A DNA stretch of 36,322 nucleotides from Actinomycetota bacterium (GCA_013297645.1 JAAFHU010000006.1:1-36322); one strand, 5' to 3'; counted from the first letter of the stretch, positions 16,874 to 26,651 are shown. Notes: generated by a model not told the origin, from the letters alone. A program made the numbers and translations.

Positions 16874-17797
16874 ATGCGTACGACCAAGGCTCCGGCCCTG
16901 CGACCCCTCTTTCTCGCCCCCGCCGTGCTCGCCACCGCCACGGCCCTAGCACTCAGCGGCGGAGGCGCCGCCAACGCCGCCGCGGCCCCGGTCGACCTCG
17001 GCACAGCGACATCCTTCGCGGTGCTCGCGTACACGACGGTGACCAACACCGGCCCGAGCATCATCAGCGGCGACGTCGGGCTGCACCCCGGCAGCGCGAT
17101 CACCGGCTTCCCGCCGGGATCCCAACCCGCTGGCGCAGCCTACGTCGCCGACCCCGTGGCCCTCCAGGCGCGCCTCGACGCCGGCACCGCCTTCACCACC
17201 GCCTCGCTCCAGGCCGGCCCCGTGGTGTTGTCGGGTACCGAGCTCGGCGGCCTCACACTGACCCCCGACCTCTACCAGTCCCCCGGTGTGCTCGGGCTCA
17301 CCGGCACCCTCACCCTCGACGCGCTCGGCGACACCAACGCGATCTTCATCTTCCGCTCGCTGTCTGCCCTCGACACCGCCTCGTCGAGTGACGTGCAGCT
17401 CATCAACGGCGCCGACGCGTGCAACGTGTTCTGGATCGTGCCGAGCTCGGCCACCCTCGGCACGAGCTCCACCTTCGCCGGAACCGTCATCGCGACTACC
17501 GCGATCACGGCGAGGACCGGCACCAACGTCGAGGGTCGACTGCTGGCCCTCAACGCAGCCGTCAACCTCGACAGCACGACCGTCACCAGCACCGGATGCG
17601 CGCCCGTCGCCACCAACCCGGGCTCTGGCACCACCATCGAGCAGGCATCCACGAACACCGCGACGGCGGCCGCAGCGGCCGCGGCACTCGCCGCCACGGG
17701 CGTGGAGGGCGACCTGCTACTCGGCTCGGCGGTCGCGGCGCTGCTGGCCGGCGGCATCCTCGTCGGTGTCGCGCGACGCCGCTCGGCACGCACCTGA
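16874..17797 (+). CDS. DUF3494 ice-binding-like protein with C-terminal LAATG sorting signal
   Basis: Signal peptide, VDLGTATSFAVLAYTTVTNTGPSIISGDVGLHPGSAITGFPPG..., NAIFIFRSLSAL..., CNVFWIVPSSATLGTSSTFAGTVIATTAITARTGTNVEGRLLALNAAVNLDSTTV; tail LAATG-TM-ARRRSART. Confidence 0.92.
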   Translation: MRTTKAPALRPLFLAPAVLATATALALSGGGAANAAAAPVDLGTATSFAVLAYTTVTNTGPSIISGDVGLHPGSAITGFPPGSQPAGAAYVADPVALQARLDAGTAFTTASLQAGPVVLSGTELGGLTLTPDLYQSPGVLGLTGTLTLDALGDTNAIFIFRSLSALDTASSSDVQLINGADACNVFWIVPSSATLGTSSTFAGTVIATTAITARTGTNVEGRLLALNAAVNLDSTTVTSTGCAPVATNPGSGTTIEQASTNTATAAAAAAALAATGVEGDLLLGSAVAALLAGGILVGVARRRSART

Positions 17798-17828
17798 TGA
17801 GGGCGGCGGGCACTGGCAGGATGGGTAC

Positions 17829-18356
17829 ATGCCCACCGCCGCTGCTCTTGTCACCGAGCTGACCCGCTCGATTCCCGACTTTCCCGAACCCGGAATTGTG
17901 TTTCGCGACCTCACCCCGGTCTTCGCCGACGGGCCCGCGCTGCACGCTGTGACACAGGCCCTGGTCGAGCAGTATCGCGGCCGGGTCGACGCGGTCGCGG
18001 GCGTCGAGGCACGCGGCTTCCTGCTGTCGGCAACCGCGGCCTATGAGCTCGGCATCGGCACCCTGCTGATCCGCAAGCCCGGCAAGCTGCCCGGCACCGT
18101 GCTCTCGCGCAGCTACACCCTCGAGTACGGCAGCGCGACGCTCGAAGTGCAGCCCGCCGACCTGCCCGCGGGCTCGCGCGTGCTGCTCGTCGACGACGTG
18201 CTCGCGACCGGCGGCACGCTCGCGGCGGCCGCCTCGCTCATCGAGGAGGCGGGCTGGACAGTCGCAGGCATCAGCGTCGTCATGGAGCTCGACGGGCTCG
18301 GCGGGCGCGACAAGCTGCCCGGCCGCGACATCCACACGATCGTCAGCGTCGGCTAG
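17829..18356 (+). CDS. apt: Adenine phosphoribosyltransferase
   Basis: IPDFPEPGIVFRDLTPVF; VAGVEARGFLLSATAAYELGIGTLLIRKPGKLPG; VLLVDDVLATGGTL (PRPP motif). Confidence 0.94.
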   Translation: MPTAAALVTELTRSIPDFPEPGIVFRDLTPVFADGPALHAVTQALVEQYRGRVDAVAGVEARGFLLSATAAYELGIGTLLIRKPGKLPGTVLSRSYTLEYGSATLEVQPADLPAGSRVLLVDDVLATGGTLAAAASLIEEAGWTVAGISVVMELDGLGGRDKLPGRDIHTIVSVG

Positions 18357-19231
18357 CCGTTCCTTCGATCGGGGTTCATCCCCATGCGGGTGAGGGCGAT
18401 CGACTCGAGGATCTGCACGACCGTGTAGAGCAGCAGCGAGACCGCGGTGATGACGACCACGCACGCCCACACGTCGTTGAATTTCGCGGATGCCGCGAAG
18501 GTCGCCGTCGCACTGCCGATACCGTCGCCCGTCGAGAGCATCTCGGCCAGCAGCGCTCCCGTGATCGCGCCCGGAACCGAGACCCGGATCGCGGCGAAGA
18601 GCGACGGCAGGGCGCCCGGTAGGGCGACCTTGCGCACCGCGGTGAAGACGCTGCCGCCATAGACGGTGATCACGTCGAGCATCTGCGGCGATGCGGCGCG
18701 CAACCCGAAGGCGATGGTGACCAGGGCCGGGAAGAGCACGACGATGCCGCCGATGACCGCGACCGAGGCATCCGATCCTGATCCGAAGATCAAGAAGATG
18801 ACCGGCGCCATCGCGACGAGCGGCACCGAGCGCAGCAGGGTGGCGAAGGGCATGAGGGCGCTCTCGATGCCTCGCGAGATGCGGAAGGTCACCGCACCGG
18901 CGATGGCGACGAGCAGGCCGACGAGGAAGCCGGTGCCCGCGTGCCGCAGGGTCACCATCAGATTGTCGATGAGGATCGCGCGGTCGACGGGGGCGTCCTC
19001 GTCGACGAAGAGAAACTCCCAGACGTCGAGCGGGCTCTTCATGACGAAGGGTGAGACGCCGCCGAAGAAGTAGACGGCCAGCCAGATCACGAGCACGATG
19101 ACGAAGGTCGAGAGGCCGACGAGCGCGCTTCGGCCGAGCGCGCGGCCGAGGGAGCGCAGCGATGCGGCGCGCAGCTGGCGGCGCAGGTCGACGACGGCGA
19201 TCGCCTGGGTCGTGGTTGCTACCTCGGCCAT
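18353..19231 (-). CDS. ABC transporter permease (SsuC/TauC-like)
   Basis: MAEVATTTQAIAVVDLRRQ...; GLRAASPQMLDVITVYGGSVFTAVRKVALPGALPSLFAAIRVSVPGAITGALLAEM. Confidence 0.9.
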   Translation of the reverse strand: MAEVATTTQAIAVVDLRRQLRAASLRSLGRALGRSALVGLSTFVIVLVIWLAVYFFGGVSPFVMKSPLDVWEFLFVDEDAPVDRAILIDNLMVTLRHAGTGFLVGLLVAIAGAVTFRISRGIESALMPFATLLRSVPLVAMAPVIFLIFGSGSDASVAVIGGIVVLFPALVTIAFGLRAASPQMLDVITVYGGSVFTAVRKVALPGALPSLFAAIRVSVPGAITGALLAEMLSTGDGIGSATATFAASAKFNDVWACVVVITAVSLLLYTVVQILESIALTRMGMNPDRRNG

Positions 19232-20028
19232 CAGCTCGCCTTCCCGGCCGACCACGGAGCGACGAGGCGCCCGATGAGGCCGACGATCGTGTAGCCGATG
19301 ATGGAGACGAGCGCGCAGAGCAAGAAGAGCCCCCACACCCGCGGCGAGTTGAGCGTCACCTGGGCGGCGACGAGGATCGGCCCGACCCCGGTCTCGATCT
19401 TGCCGAGGTACTCGCCGAGGATCGCCCCGAGGAAGGCCGCCGGCACCGCGATCTGCAGCGCACTGAGGATGTTGGGCAGCGCCGCGATCGCCCGCACCTT
19501 GCGCAGCTGGGTGAACTTCGATCCGCCGTACACGGTCACGACGTCGAGCGAGGCGCGGTCGGCGGCCTTGAGCCCGAGGAGCGTGCCGACGACGGTCGTG
19601 AAGAAGACCGAGATCGCCGCGAGGAAGATCGCGGTCGCCGACGGGGCCCCGGGGGTCTTCGAGCCGCCGAGGATGATGATCGCCACGGCGCCGATGGAGA
19701 CGATCGGCACGCAGTAGGTGATGACGGCGATCTGGTTGAGCACTCCCTCGGCACGCGGCACGACGAGCACGAAGGCCGAGAGCGCGAGCGCGATGAGGTT
19801 GCCCCAGAAGTAGCCGATGCCCGCCTCGGTGAGGGTCACCGAGAAGTTCTTCCAGAAGAAGGCCGGGCCGTCGGCGAGGATCGATGCGACGACCTGGGGC
19901 GGGGTGGGAACCCGGGCGTAGGTCGTGCCCACCGGTGCGACCGCGATGGCGATGATCCACCAGACGGCGATGATGGCGACGACGCCGATGATGCCGATCG
20001 CCCAGGAGGGAAGACGGAAGCGCTTCAT
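19231..20028 (-). CDS. ABC transporter permease (SsuC/TauC-like)
   Basis: MKRFRLPSWAIGIIGVVAII...; SLDVVTVYGGSKFTQLRKVRAIAALPNILSALQIAVPAAFLGAILGEYLG. Confidence 0.9.
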   Translation of the reverse strand: MKRFRLPSWAIGIIGVVAIIAVWWIIAIAVAPVGTTYARVPTPPQVVASILADGPAFFWKNFSVTLTEAGIGYFWGNLIALALSAFVLVVPRAEGVLNQIAVITYCVPIVSIGAVAIIILGGSKTPGAPSATAIFLAAISVFFTTVVGTLLGLKAADRASLDVVTVYGGSKFTQLRKVRAIAALPNILSALQIAVPAAFLGAILGEYLGKIETGVGPILVAAQVTLNSPRVWGLFLLCALVSIIGYTIVGLIGRLVAPWSAGKAS

Positions 20029-20030
20029 GG

Positions 20031-20840
20031 TCAGTCGTCCGTCGCGGCGCCGCCGGCCCCGAACAACAGCTCGGAGGCGTGGTCGACGAGGGAGTGGAAC
20101 TCGGGGGTGCGCTGCATCTCGGGGGTGCGCGGCCGGGGAAGGTCGACCTCGATGATCTCCTTGATGCGCCCCGGGCGGGGACTCATCACGGCGACCCGGT
20201 CGCTGAGGAAGATGGCCTCGCTGATGCCGTGGGTGACCATCAGCGTGGTGGCTGGCTTCTCGGTCCAGATGCGCAGCAGCTCGAGGTTGAGTTTCTGGCG
20301 GGTCATGTCGTCGAGGGCGCCGAAGGGCTCGTCGAGCAGCAGCACCGACGGCTTCATCACGAGCGATCGCGCGATTGAGACGCGCTGGCGCATGCCGCCC
20401 GAGAGCTGGGCCGGCTTGGCCTTCTCGAAGCCGGTGAGGCCGACGAGGCTGATGAGCTCGTCGATGTAGCCCTGGTCGGCCTTCTTGCCCGCGATCTCGA
20501 AGGGCAGCCGGATGTTGGCCATGACGCTGCGCCACGGCAGCAGGGCGTGGTCTTGGAAGGCGATGCCGAGCTCGTTGTTCTTGCGCAGCTCCTTCGGGCT
20601 CTTGCCGTCGACGCGGGTCGTGCCACTCGTCGGCTCTTCGAGGCCGGCGAGGATGCGCAGGATGGTGGACTTGCCGCATCCCGACGGTCCGAGGAGGGCC
20701 ACGAAGCTCTCTTTCTCGGAGTGCAGCGTCGTGTCCTGCAGTGCAACCACGCTGCGCGAGCCCATGCGGAACTCTTTGTTGAGGTTGCTGATGTGGATGC
20801 CGGTGCCGCCCTCGACGGGCTGCTCTGGGGTGGCGTTCAC
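20031..20840 (-). CDS. ABC transporter ATP-binding protein (nitrate/sulfonate/pyrimidine type)
   Basis: [57 protein letters not shown] start at 20840. Confidence 0.93.
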   Translation of the reverse strand: MNATPEQPVEGGTGIHISNLNKEFRMGSRSVVALQDTTLHSEKESFVALLGPSGCGKSTILRILAGLEEPTSGTTRVDGKSPKELRKNNELGIAFQDHALLPWRSVMANIRLPFEIAGKKADQGYIDELISLVGLTGFEKAKPAQLSGGMRQRVSIARSLVMKPSVLLLDEPFGALDDMTRQKLNLELLRIWTEKPATTLMVTHGISEAIFLSDRVAVMSPRPGRIKEIIEVDLPRPRTPEMQRTPEFHSLVDHASELLFGAGGAATDD

Positions 20841-20920
20841 GCGAACTCTTCTCTCGTGGGGGAAGCCGGTGCCCGGGGACGAGTCCCCGAGCACCGGCCG
20901 GTGTCGTGCTGTGGTTCTAC

Positions 20921-21988
20921 TTAGCCCGCGTATGCGATGAGGTCGGGGTGCTCCTCGTATACCTCGGCGAGCAGCGACATGTCGAAGAGGTCCTCGGCAG
21001 TCACCTCGATACCGGCGGCCTTGAGCGACGCGATGGTCTCTGCCTGCAGCTCCTCGCTGATGGTGAAGAGGCCGTTGGCGACCGTCTCGTCCGACACGAC
21101 GAGCTGCTCCGCCTGGGCAGTTGCACCTGCGAGCGAGACGTCGGGGTCGAGACCGAGGTCGGCGCCGTAGACCTCGACGGCGAGCTTGGAGCCTGCGGAC
21201 GGGTCCTTCACCGCGTCAGACCAGCCCTTGATCTCGGCGTACAGGAACGCCTTGAGCTTCTCGCGGTCGGAGGCGATGTACGTGTCGGTCGTCGTGATCG
21301 TCTCGGCGACGAAGGGCAGGCCGTTGTCGGCGAAGGGCAGGTTCGCGACCTCGTAGCCCTGGGCCGCGACGGTGAGCGACTCGTTGGTCAGGTAGGCCAT
21401 GAAGCCGTCGACGTCACCGTTGATGAGCACGGAGGGGTCGTAGAGCACCGGCACGATGGTCAGCTCGGAGGCGTCGATCCCGTTGGACGCGAGCAGTGCG
21501 GCGAAGAGCGAGGCGTTCGAGTCCTGCACGCCGATCTTCTTGCCGATCATGTCTTCGGCGGTGAGGATGTTGCCGCCGTCAGCCAGCGACAGGATCGTGA
21601 AGGGGTTCTTCTGGTACGTGGCGCCGATGATCGTCAGGGGCGCCTCCTCCTCGGCGATGACGGAGCCGACGCTGATCGCGTCGCTCAGTGCGACGTCAGC
21701 GGTGCCCGAGAGCAGCTCGGCGGTTCCGGTCGAGGGGCCGGCGGTCATGTTGACCTTGGTGAAGCCGGCCTCTTCGTAGTAGCCGTTCGCGTCGGCGAGG
21801 AACTCGCCAGAGAACTCCTCGTTCTTGATCCAGGAGAGCTGCAGGTTGAGCTCGCCGTAGCTGGCCGCCTCGCCGTCGCCGCCCGCGGGGGTCTCGGCAG
21901 AGCCAGCGCAGCCCGCGAGAACGGTTGCGGTCGCGATCGTGGCAGCGATGAGCGCTGCTGCCCTCTTCTTGCTGTGGAAAATGGACAT
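20921..21988 (-). CDS. ABC transporter substrate-binding protein, NMT1/THI5-like
   Basis: Lipobox [67 protein letters not shown]. Confidence 0.91.
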   Translation of the reverse strand: MSIFHSKKRAAALIAATIATATVLAGCAGSAETPAGGDGEAASYGELNLQLSWIKNEEFSGEFLADANGYYEEAGFTKVNMTAGPSTGTAELLSGTADVALSDAISVGSVIAEEEAPLTIIGATYQKNPFTILSLADGGNILTAEDMIGKKIGVQDSNASLFAALLASNGIDASELTIVPVLYDPSVLINGDVDGFMAYLTNESLTVAAQGYEVANLPFADNGLPFVAETITTTDTYIASDREKLKAFLYAEIKGWSDAVKDPSAGSKLAVEVYGADLGLDPDVSLAGATAQAEQLVVSDETVANGLFTISEELQAETIASLKAAGIEVTAEDLFDMSLLAEVYEEHPDLIAYAG

Positions 21989-22117
21989 ACGTGGATGCCT
22001 CGCCTTTCGGATGGGGAAGTGTGTGTAGGCGAAGCTACGCCCCGCGCATTTCGCGCGATTCATGGGCAGGTTTCCGGCAGATTAAGCGAGGTCACGAACC
22101 GGACACGGCCGACCGGT

Positions 22118-23428
22118 CTATGCCCCCAAGACCCGCTCGAGGTAGCTGTTGGCGAAGAGGCGGTCGGGATCCAGCCGGTCGCGCACCGCGGTGAAGTCGG
22201 CGAAGCGCGGGTAGGTTGCTGCCAGCGAGGCCGCATCGCGGAAGTGCATCTTGCCCCAGTGCGGACGCCCGTCGAAGCTCTTCATGATCGCCTCGACCCC
22301 CTCGAAGTACTCGGTCGGGTCTTCGCGCCAGTAGCGGTGCACGGCGATGTACCCGCTCTTTCGGCCGTGGGCGGTCGAGAGCCAGTTCTCGTCACCGGCG
22401 GCGACGCGCACCTCGACCGGGAAGCTGATGCGCCATCCCTTCTCCTCGATGAGGGCGTTGACGGCGCGCAGCGCGGCGGGCACGTGCTCGACCGGCAGCG
22501 CGTACTCCATTTCTTTGAAGCGGATGGTGCGCGGCGCCACGAAGACCCGGTGCGAGAGATCGGTGAACTCCCGCTCGGCGACCAGCCGGTCGGCGAGGTG
22601 GTTGATCGGCTTGACCATGGCGGGCACCGCCGTGCCGATCGCGCAGGTGAGGGTGAAGACGTGGTTCGACATCAGCTGGTCGTCGATCCAGCGCCCTACC
22701 GGGTTCTGCAGCTTGCTCGGCGTCTCGACCGGCAGCCGCGTGTTCGTCTTGGTGAGCGCGGTGTCGGTGTGCGGAAACCAGTAGAACTCGAAGTGGTCGA
22801 CGGCCTCGGTGCGCTCGAGCCACGTGTCGAGCACCTGCTGCAGGGGCTCCGGCTTCTCGACGGCGTGCAGCTTGAAGCTCGGCACGCACTGGATGGTCAG
22901 CTCGACGAGCACACCGAGCGCGCCGAGTCCGAGGCGCACGGCGGGCAGCAGCTCGGCGTTCTCGGTCTCGCTGACGTGCAGCAACTCCCCCGCGGCGGTC
23001 ACCAGCGTGACCGCGACGATCTGTGTGGCGAGGCCGCCATAGAGCGCGCCCGTGCCGTGGGTGCCGGTCGAGGTCGCCCCGGCGAGCGTCTGCCGGTCGA
23101 TGTCGCCCATGTTGGTGAGCGCGAGGCCGAGCGGGTCGAGCAACGCGGGCAGCTGGTAGAGGTTTGTTCCCGCGCCCAACGTCACCCGGTTGCCGACGAC
23201 GGAATACACGCCGTCCAGGGCGCTGATATCCAGCTGGATGTCGTCGGTCGCCGCAATCGCCGTAAACGAGTGCCCGGCCCCGATGGCCTTCACCCGCAGC
23301 CCGCGCTCGCGCGCGAAGGCGAGCACCTCGACCACCTGCTCGACCGACCTCGGACGCGCGACGAACTGCGGTCGCGACTGCTGCGACCGGCCCCAGTTGC
23401 GCCAGGTCGTGGTGTTCTTCTCGATCAC
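22118..23428 (-). CDS. FAD-binding oxidoreductase, D-arabinono-1,4-lactone oxidase/aldonolactone oxidase family
   Basis: VKAIGAGHSFTAIAATDDIQLDISALDG; NMGDIDRQTLAGATSTGTHGTG; C-terminal PHWGKMHFRDAASL...RDRLDPDRLFANSYLERVLG. Confidence 0.92.
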   Translation of the reverse strand: MIEKNTTTWRNWGRSQQSRPQFVARPRSVEQVVEVLAFARERGLRVKAIGAGHSFTAIAATDDIQLDISALDGVYSVVGNRVTLGAGTNLYQLPALLDPLGLALTNMGDIDRQTLAGATSTGTHGTGALYGGLATQIVAVTLVTAAGELLHVSETENAELLPAVRLGLGALGVLVELTIQCVPSFKLHAVEKPEPLQQVLDTWLERTEAVDHFEFYWFPHTDTALTKTNTRLPVETPSKLQNPVGRWIDDQLMSNHVFTLTCAIGTAVPAMVKPINHLADRLVAEREFTDLSHRVFVAPRTIRFKEMEYALPVEHVPAALRAVNALIEEKGWRISFPVEVRVAAGDENWLSTAHGRKSGYIAVHRYWREDPTEYFEGVEAIMKSFDGRPHWGKMHFRDAASLAATYPRFADFTAVRDRLDPDRLFANSYLERVLGA

Positions 23429-24663
23429 AGGAACGCTTTTCCCTGCCCGCGGTAGGTGGGCAGTGTCTCAACGACGGCATCGCCGTCAACCAGGAGGAAT
23501 TCATCGACGTGCTCGCTCAGCTCGCCGGCCTTCGTGTGGCGCAGCCAGACGCGGTCGCCGACCTGCAGCGCCGCGGCAGCCCTGCCCGCGAGGGGTGTCT
23601 GCACCTCGCCCGCGCCCTCGAGGGGCAGCATCGCCATGCCCTCCGGCCAGGCGAGCAGCGGAACCCGGCTCGCGTCGGCCGGGCCGCTGGCGATCCAGCC
23701 GCCGCCGAGCAGTGTCGCCAGCTCGGGCTTCGGCTTGCGCACGACCGAGAGGGCGAAGGCGGCCGCCGGGGCCGGGGTGAAGTGCCGGTAGTGGTCGAAG
23801 AGGTGGGGTCCGAAGAGCCCGGACCCCGCTGCGACCTCGGTCACCGCGCTCTCGGAGGAGGTGCGCTCGAGCGAGCCCGTTCCCCCGCCGTTGACGAACT
23901 CGAGCTCGGCGATAGCGCGCACCGCGGCCACCGCAGCCGCGCGGCGATCCGCGAGTTCCGCGGCCGAGCGATTCTGCAGAAAGCGCACCGCGACGCCGCG
24001 CAGCTTGTTGGCCGGGTCGTTGGTGAGGCCGGCGATCTGCGCCTCGTAGCCCATCATGCCGACGAGGGTGAAACCCGGGCGTTCGACGATCTGCTCGGCG
24101 AGAGCGCGAGCCTGCGCGACACTGTGCACCGGCGAGCGGCGCACACCGATGTGACCGAAGGGGCCGTCCCAGCTGGCGTCGAGCTCGATGCAGACGCGGA
24201 TGCTCTCGCGCTTCGAGGGGGCGATGGCCGCGTCGATGAGGTCCAGCTGGGCCACGCTGTCGACCATGAGGGTCACGCGCTTCGCGAGCGTTGCGTCGCT
24301 GGCGAGCTCGCGGATCGCTGCCCGGTCGGCCGTCGGGTAGCCGACCACGACATCCTCGATCGCTGTATAGCCCTTCGAGGGGGTCGCGAGCCAGAGTGCC
24401 TCGGGCAGCGTGTAGGCGAGCACTCCCGCGTAGCCCGGCAGGGCGAGCACGGCGTCGAGCACCCCGCGCACCCGGATCGACTTGCTCGCGACGCGAATGG
24501 GCATGCCCTTCGCACGGTCGAGCATGTCGAAGGCGTTGTGCGCGAGCGCGCCGAGCGACAGGGCTGCGTAGGGCGGGTCATACGACTCGGTTGCGGCGCT
24601 GAGCGACGGCCAGTACTCGGCCGGGTTCAGCCAGGGCTGTGCGGTGGGGCGGTCGAGTTTCAC
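23425..24663 (-). CDS. Amino acid deaminase/aldolase-type PLP enzyme (alanine racemase-like fold, D-threonine aldolase-related)
   Basis: GMPIRVASKSIRVRGVLDAVLALPGYAGVLAYTLPEALWLA; FVNGGGTGSLERTSSESAVTEVAAGSGLFGPHLFDHY; GTG start overlapping the MFS stop. Confidence 0.85.
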   Translation of the reverse strand: MKLDRPTAQPWLNPAEYWPSLSAATESYDPPYAALSLGALAHNAFDMLDRAKGMPIRVASKSIRVRGVLDAVLALPGYAGVLAYTLPEALWLATPSKGYTAIEDVVVGYPTADRAAIRELASDATLAKRVTLMVDSVAQLDLIDAAIAPSKRESIRVCIELDASWDGPFGHIGVRRSPVHSVAQARALAEQIVERPGFTLVGMMGYEAQIAGLTNDPANKLRGVAVRFLQNRSAAELADRRAAAVAAVRAIAELEFVNGGGTGSLERTSSESAVTEVAAGSGLFGPHLFDHYRHFTPAPAAAFALSVVRKPKPELATLLGGGWIASGPADASRVPLLAWPEGMAMLPLEGAGEVQTPLAGRAAAALQVGDRVWLRHTKAGELSEHVDEFLLVDGDAVVETLPTYRGQGKAFL

Positions 24664-26012
24664 TTCACGCTCTTGATCGGGTAGATCGCGAGCCCTCCCA
24701 GCACGGCGGTAATGGCGGATGCAATGAAGAGGGCGGTGAATCCCGCGTTCGCCCCGGCGAACTGGCCGGTCGCGGCGACCGCTCCCCCACCCGTGGCGAG
24801 GCTCACGCCGAGCAGCACGATGAGCGCGCCGAGCAGCGGGCCGAAGGCCTGGGGCACCGTGGTGGCGATGTTCATGATGCCGAGGTCCTTGCCGCGCGAG
24901 TGGGCGTCGGGCAGCACCTGCGTGGCGAGGGCCTGGTCGACCGCCATGAACGAGCCGTAGCCGAGGCCGAGCAGGCCGGCGGCGATGATCGCGATGTTGA
25001 CGTCGGGCACGAAGGCGAGAAGCGCGGCCGCGATCGCCTGCAGGTAGGCGGCGATGTAGACGAAGATCTTGCGCTGGCCGATGCGGTCGCTGATCTTGCC
25101 CGCACCGAGCGCGGAGATGATGAAGAAGACCATGTAGACCAGCGTGAGCAGCAGCAGGTCGTCGACGGGAGCCGTGCTGCCGAGGCCGAAAGCGAGGAAG
25201 TAGAGAAGCTGGGTGGTGCCCAGCGCGTTGCCGAGGTTGACGAGGATGCGGCTGAGCAGCGTCCAGCCGAAGTCCGGGTTCTTGCGCGGGCTCACCCAGA
25301 ATCCCGACAGCAGCACCGCGGCCGAGAACGGCGGGCGGTCGGCGGGCGCGAGCACGGCGTCCTTGCTGATCAGCAGGAACGGCAGCACGGTCACGAGAAG
25401 GATCACGGCGACGAGCAGGTAGCCGACCAGAACCGTGAGGCCGAGCAGGGTGACGAGCATCAGCCCGAGGATGGTGCCCGCGGCCTGCGGCGCCGAGACC
25501 CAGCCAGAGACGAAGCCGCGCTGGTTGACCGGCACCTGGTCGCTGATCGTCGCGGTGAGCGCGGCGCCGAGCATGCAGAAGCCGATGAGGGCGGTCGACC
25601 AGAAGACTCCGATGCCGACCATCGTGGTCTGCAGGCCGAGGGCGATGAGAGAGAGGGCGAACACGATCGTGCCGACGAAGATCCACGGGCGGCGGCGGCC
25701 GAAGCGGCTCGTCGTGCGGTCGCTCAGCGCACCGGTGAGCGGGTACGCGATGATCGCGCAGAACCCGGCGATCGCCGAGATGACGCCGAAGGCGATGACC
25801 GGCTCCAGCCAGTTGCCGCTCGAGATCTGCTCGGTCACGTCGAGCGGCAGTCCGAGTGCGTCCGAGATCTGGAGCGGCAGCAGCAGCTGGATCGGGGTGA
25901 GCTGCGCCATCCAGATGCCGAGCCACGCGGTCGCGAAGGCCGCGATCCAGCGGGCCGGAACCTTGCGGATCGGCTCAGAGAACAGCGTCGCGGAGGTGTT
26001 CGTTGTCGTCAT
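24660..26012 (-). CDS. MFS transporter
   Basis: 12-TM pattern; LTGALSDRTTSRFGRRRPWIFVG (MFS loop motif, GPH-like); start 26012. Confidence 0.9.
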   Translation of the reverse strand: MTTTNTSATLFSEPIRKVPARWIAAFATAWLGIWMAQLTPIQLLLPLQISDALGLPLDVTEQISSGNWLEPVIAFGVISAIAGFCAIIAYPLTGALSDRTTSRFGRRRPWIFVGTIVFALSLIALGLQTTMVGIGVFWSTALIGFCMLGAALTATISDQVPVNQRGFVSGWVSAPQAAGTILGLMLVTLLGLTVLVGYLLVAVILLVTVLPFLLISKDAVLAPADRPPFSAAVLLSGFWVSPRKNPDFGWTLLSRILVNLGNALGTTQLLYFLAFGLGSTAPVDDLLLLTLVYMVFFIISALGAGKISDRIGQRKIFVYIAAYLQAIAAALLAFVPDVNIAIIAAGLLGLGYGSFMAVDQALATQVLPDAHSRGKDLGIMNIATTVPQAFGPLLGALIVLLGVSLATGGGAVAATGQFAGANAGFTALFIASAITAVLGGLAIYPIKSVK

Positions 26013-26632
26013 GCGCTTCGATCCTTTGTGCGGGTGATGATGGGTACGGCCAAGGCTGCCAGTGAATCGGCGGCGATGTCCATGACTGTAGCCGCCGCCG
26101 CGCGGTCGCGGTTGGCGAGCCAGGCGAGAGTGAGGCCGTCGGTGACGGTGAGGAGAAACTGGGCGACCTCGTCGATCGGGCGCACCCACTCGATGCCCGC
26201 ATTGACCGCGGCGGCATTGAGCAGCTCGGTGACACCGAGCGTGTAATTCGCCCACTGCGCATGCGGCAGCTTCTGCAGTGCGGGCGTGCGCAGCGAGAAG
26301 AGCATGAGCTCGAGAAGAACCTGCTCGTGCGCGGCATCGGCAACGATCGTCTCGAAGAACGCCTGCAGTCCGTCGCGCACCGTGGTGCGGATGTCGCTGC
26401 CATACCGAATCGTCGAGAAGGCCGCGACGGTCTGGTTCTCAACCACCCACGCGATGAGCTCTTCCATCATCTCGTCGCGGCTGGCGAAGGCATAGTGGAA
26501 GCTCGCGAGCGACATGCCGGCCTCGGAGACGATGGCGCGCGTCGTGGCACCCTGCACACCGACCTCGCTGATGACCCGCAGGGCGGCCTGCACGATCTCG
26601 ATCCGGCGGTCGACGGACGACATGCGTGCCAC
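26009..26632 (-). CDS. TetR family transcriptional regulator
   Basis: EIVQAALRVISEVGVQGATTRAIVSEAGMSLASFHYAFASRDEMMEELIAW; stop overlaps MFS start. Confidence 0.92.
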   Translation of the reverse strand: MARMSSVDRRIEIVQAALRVISEVGVQGATTRAIVSEAGMSLASFHYAFASRDEMMEELIAWVVENQTVAAFSTIRYGSDIRTTVRDGLQAFFETIVADAAHEQVLLELMLFSLRTPALQKLPHAQWANYTLGVTELLNAAAVNAGIEWVRPIDEVAQFLLTVTDGLTLAWLANRDRAAAATVMDIAADSLAALAVPIITRTKDRSA

Positions 26633-26651
26633 GCGATCCCCCGATCCTCAC

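Noticed and set aside
18353-20679. Long N-terminal extensions in the ORF track (e.g. 18353-19960, 19231-20679, 23425-25926, 24660-26255)
   Set aside because: The extensions read through neighbouring genes out of frame and have non-protein-like composition; starts were trimmed to ATG/GTG codons at gene junctions.
21989-22117. Possible riboswitch upstream of the NMT1/THI5-type SBP gene
   Set aside because: I found only short weak stems (e.g. GTAG-N6-CTAC) and no recognisable TPP or FMN core motifs; not supportable by eye.
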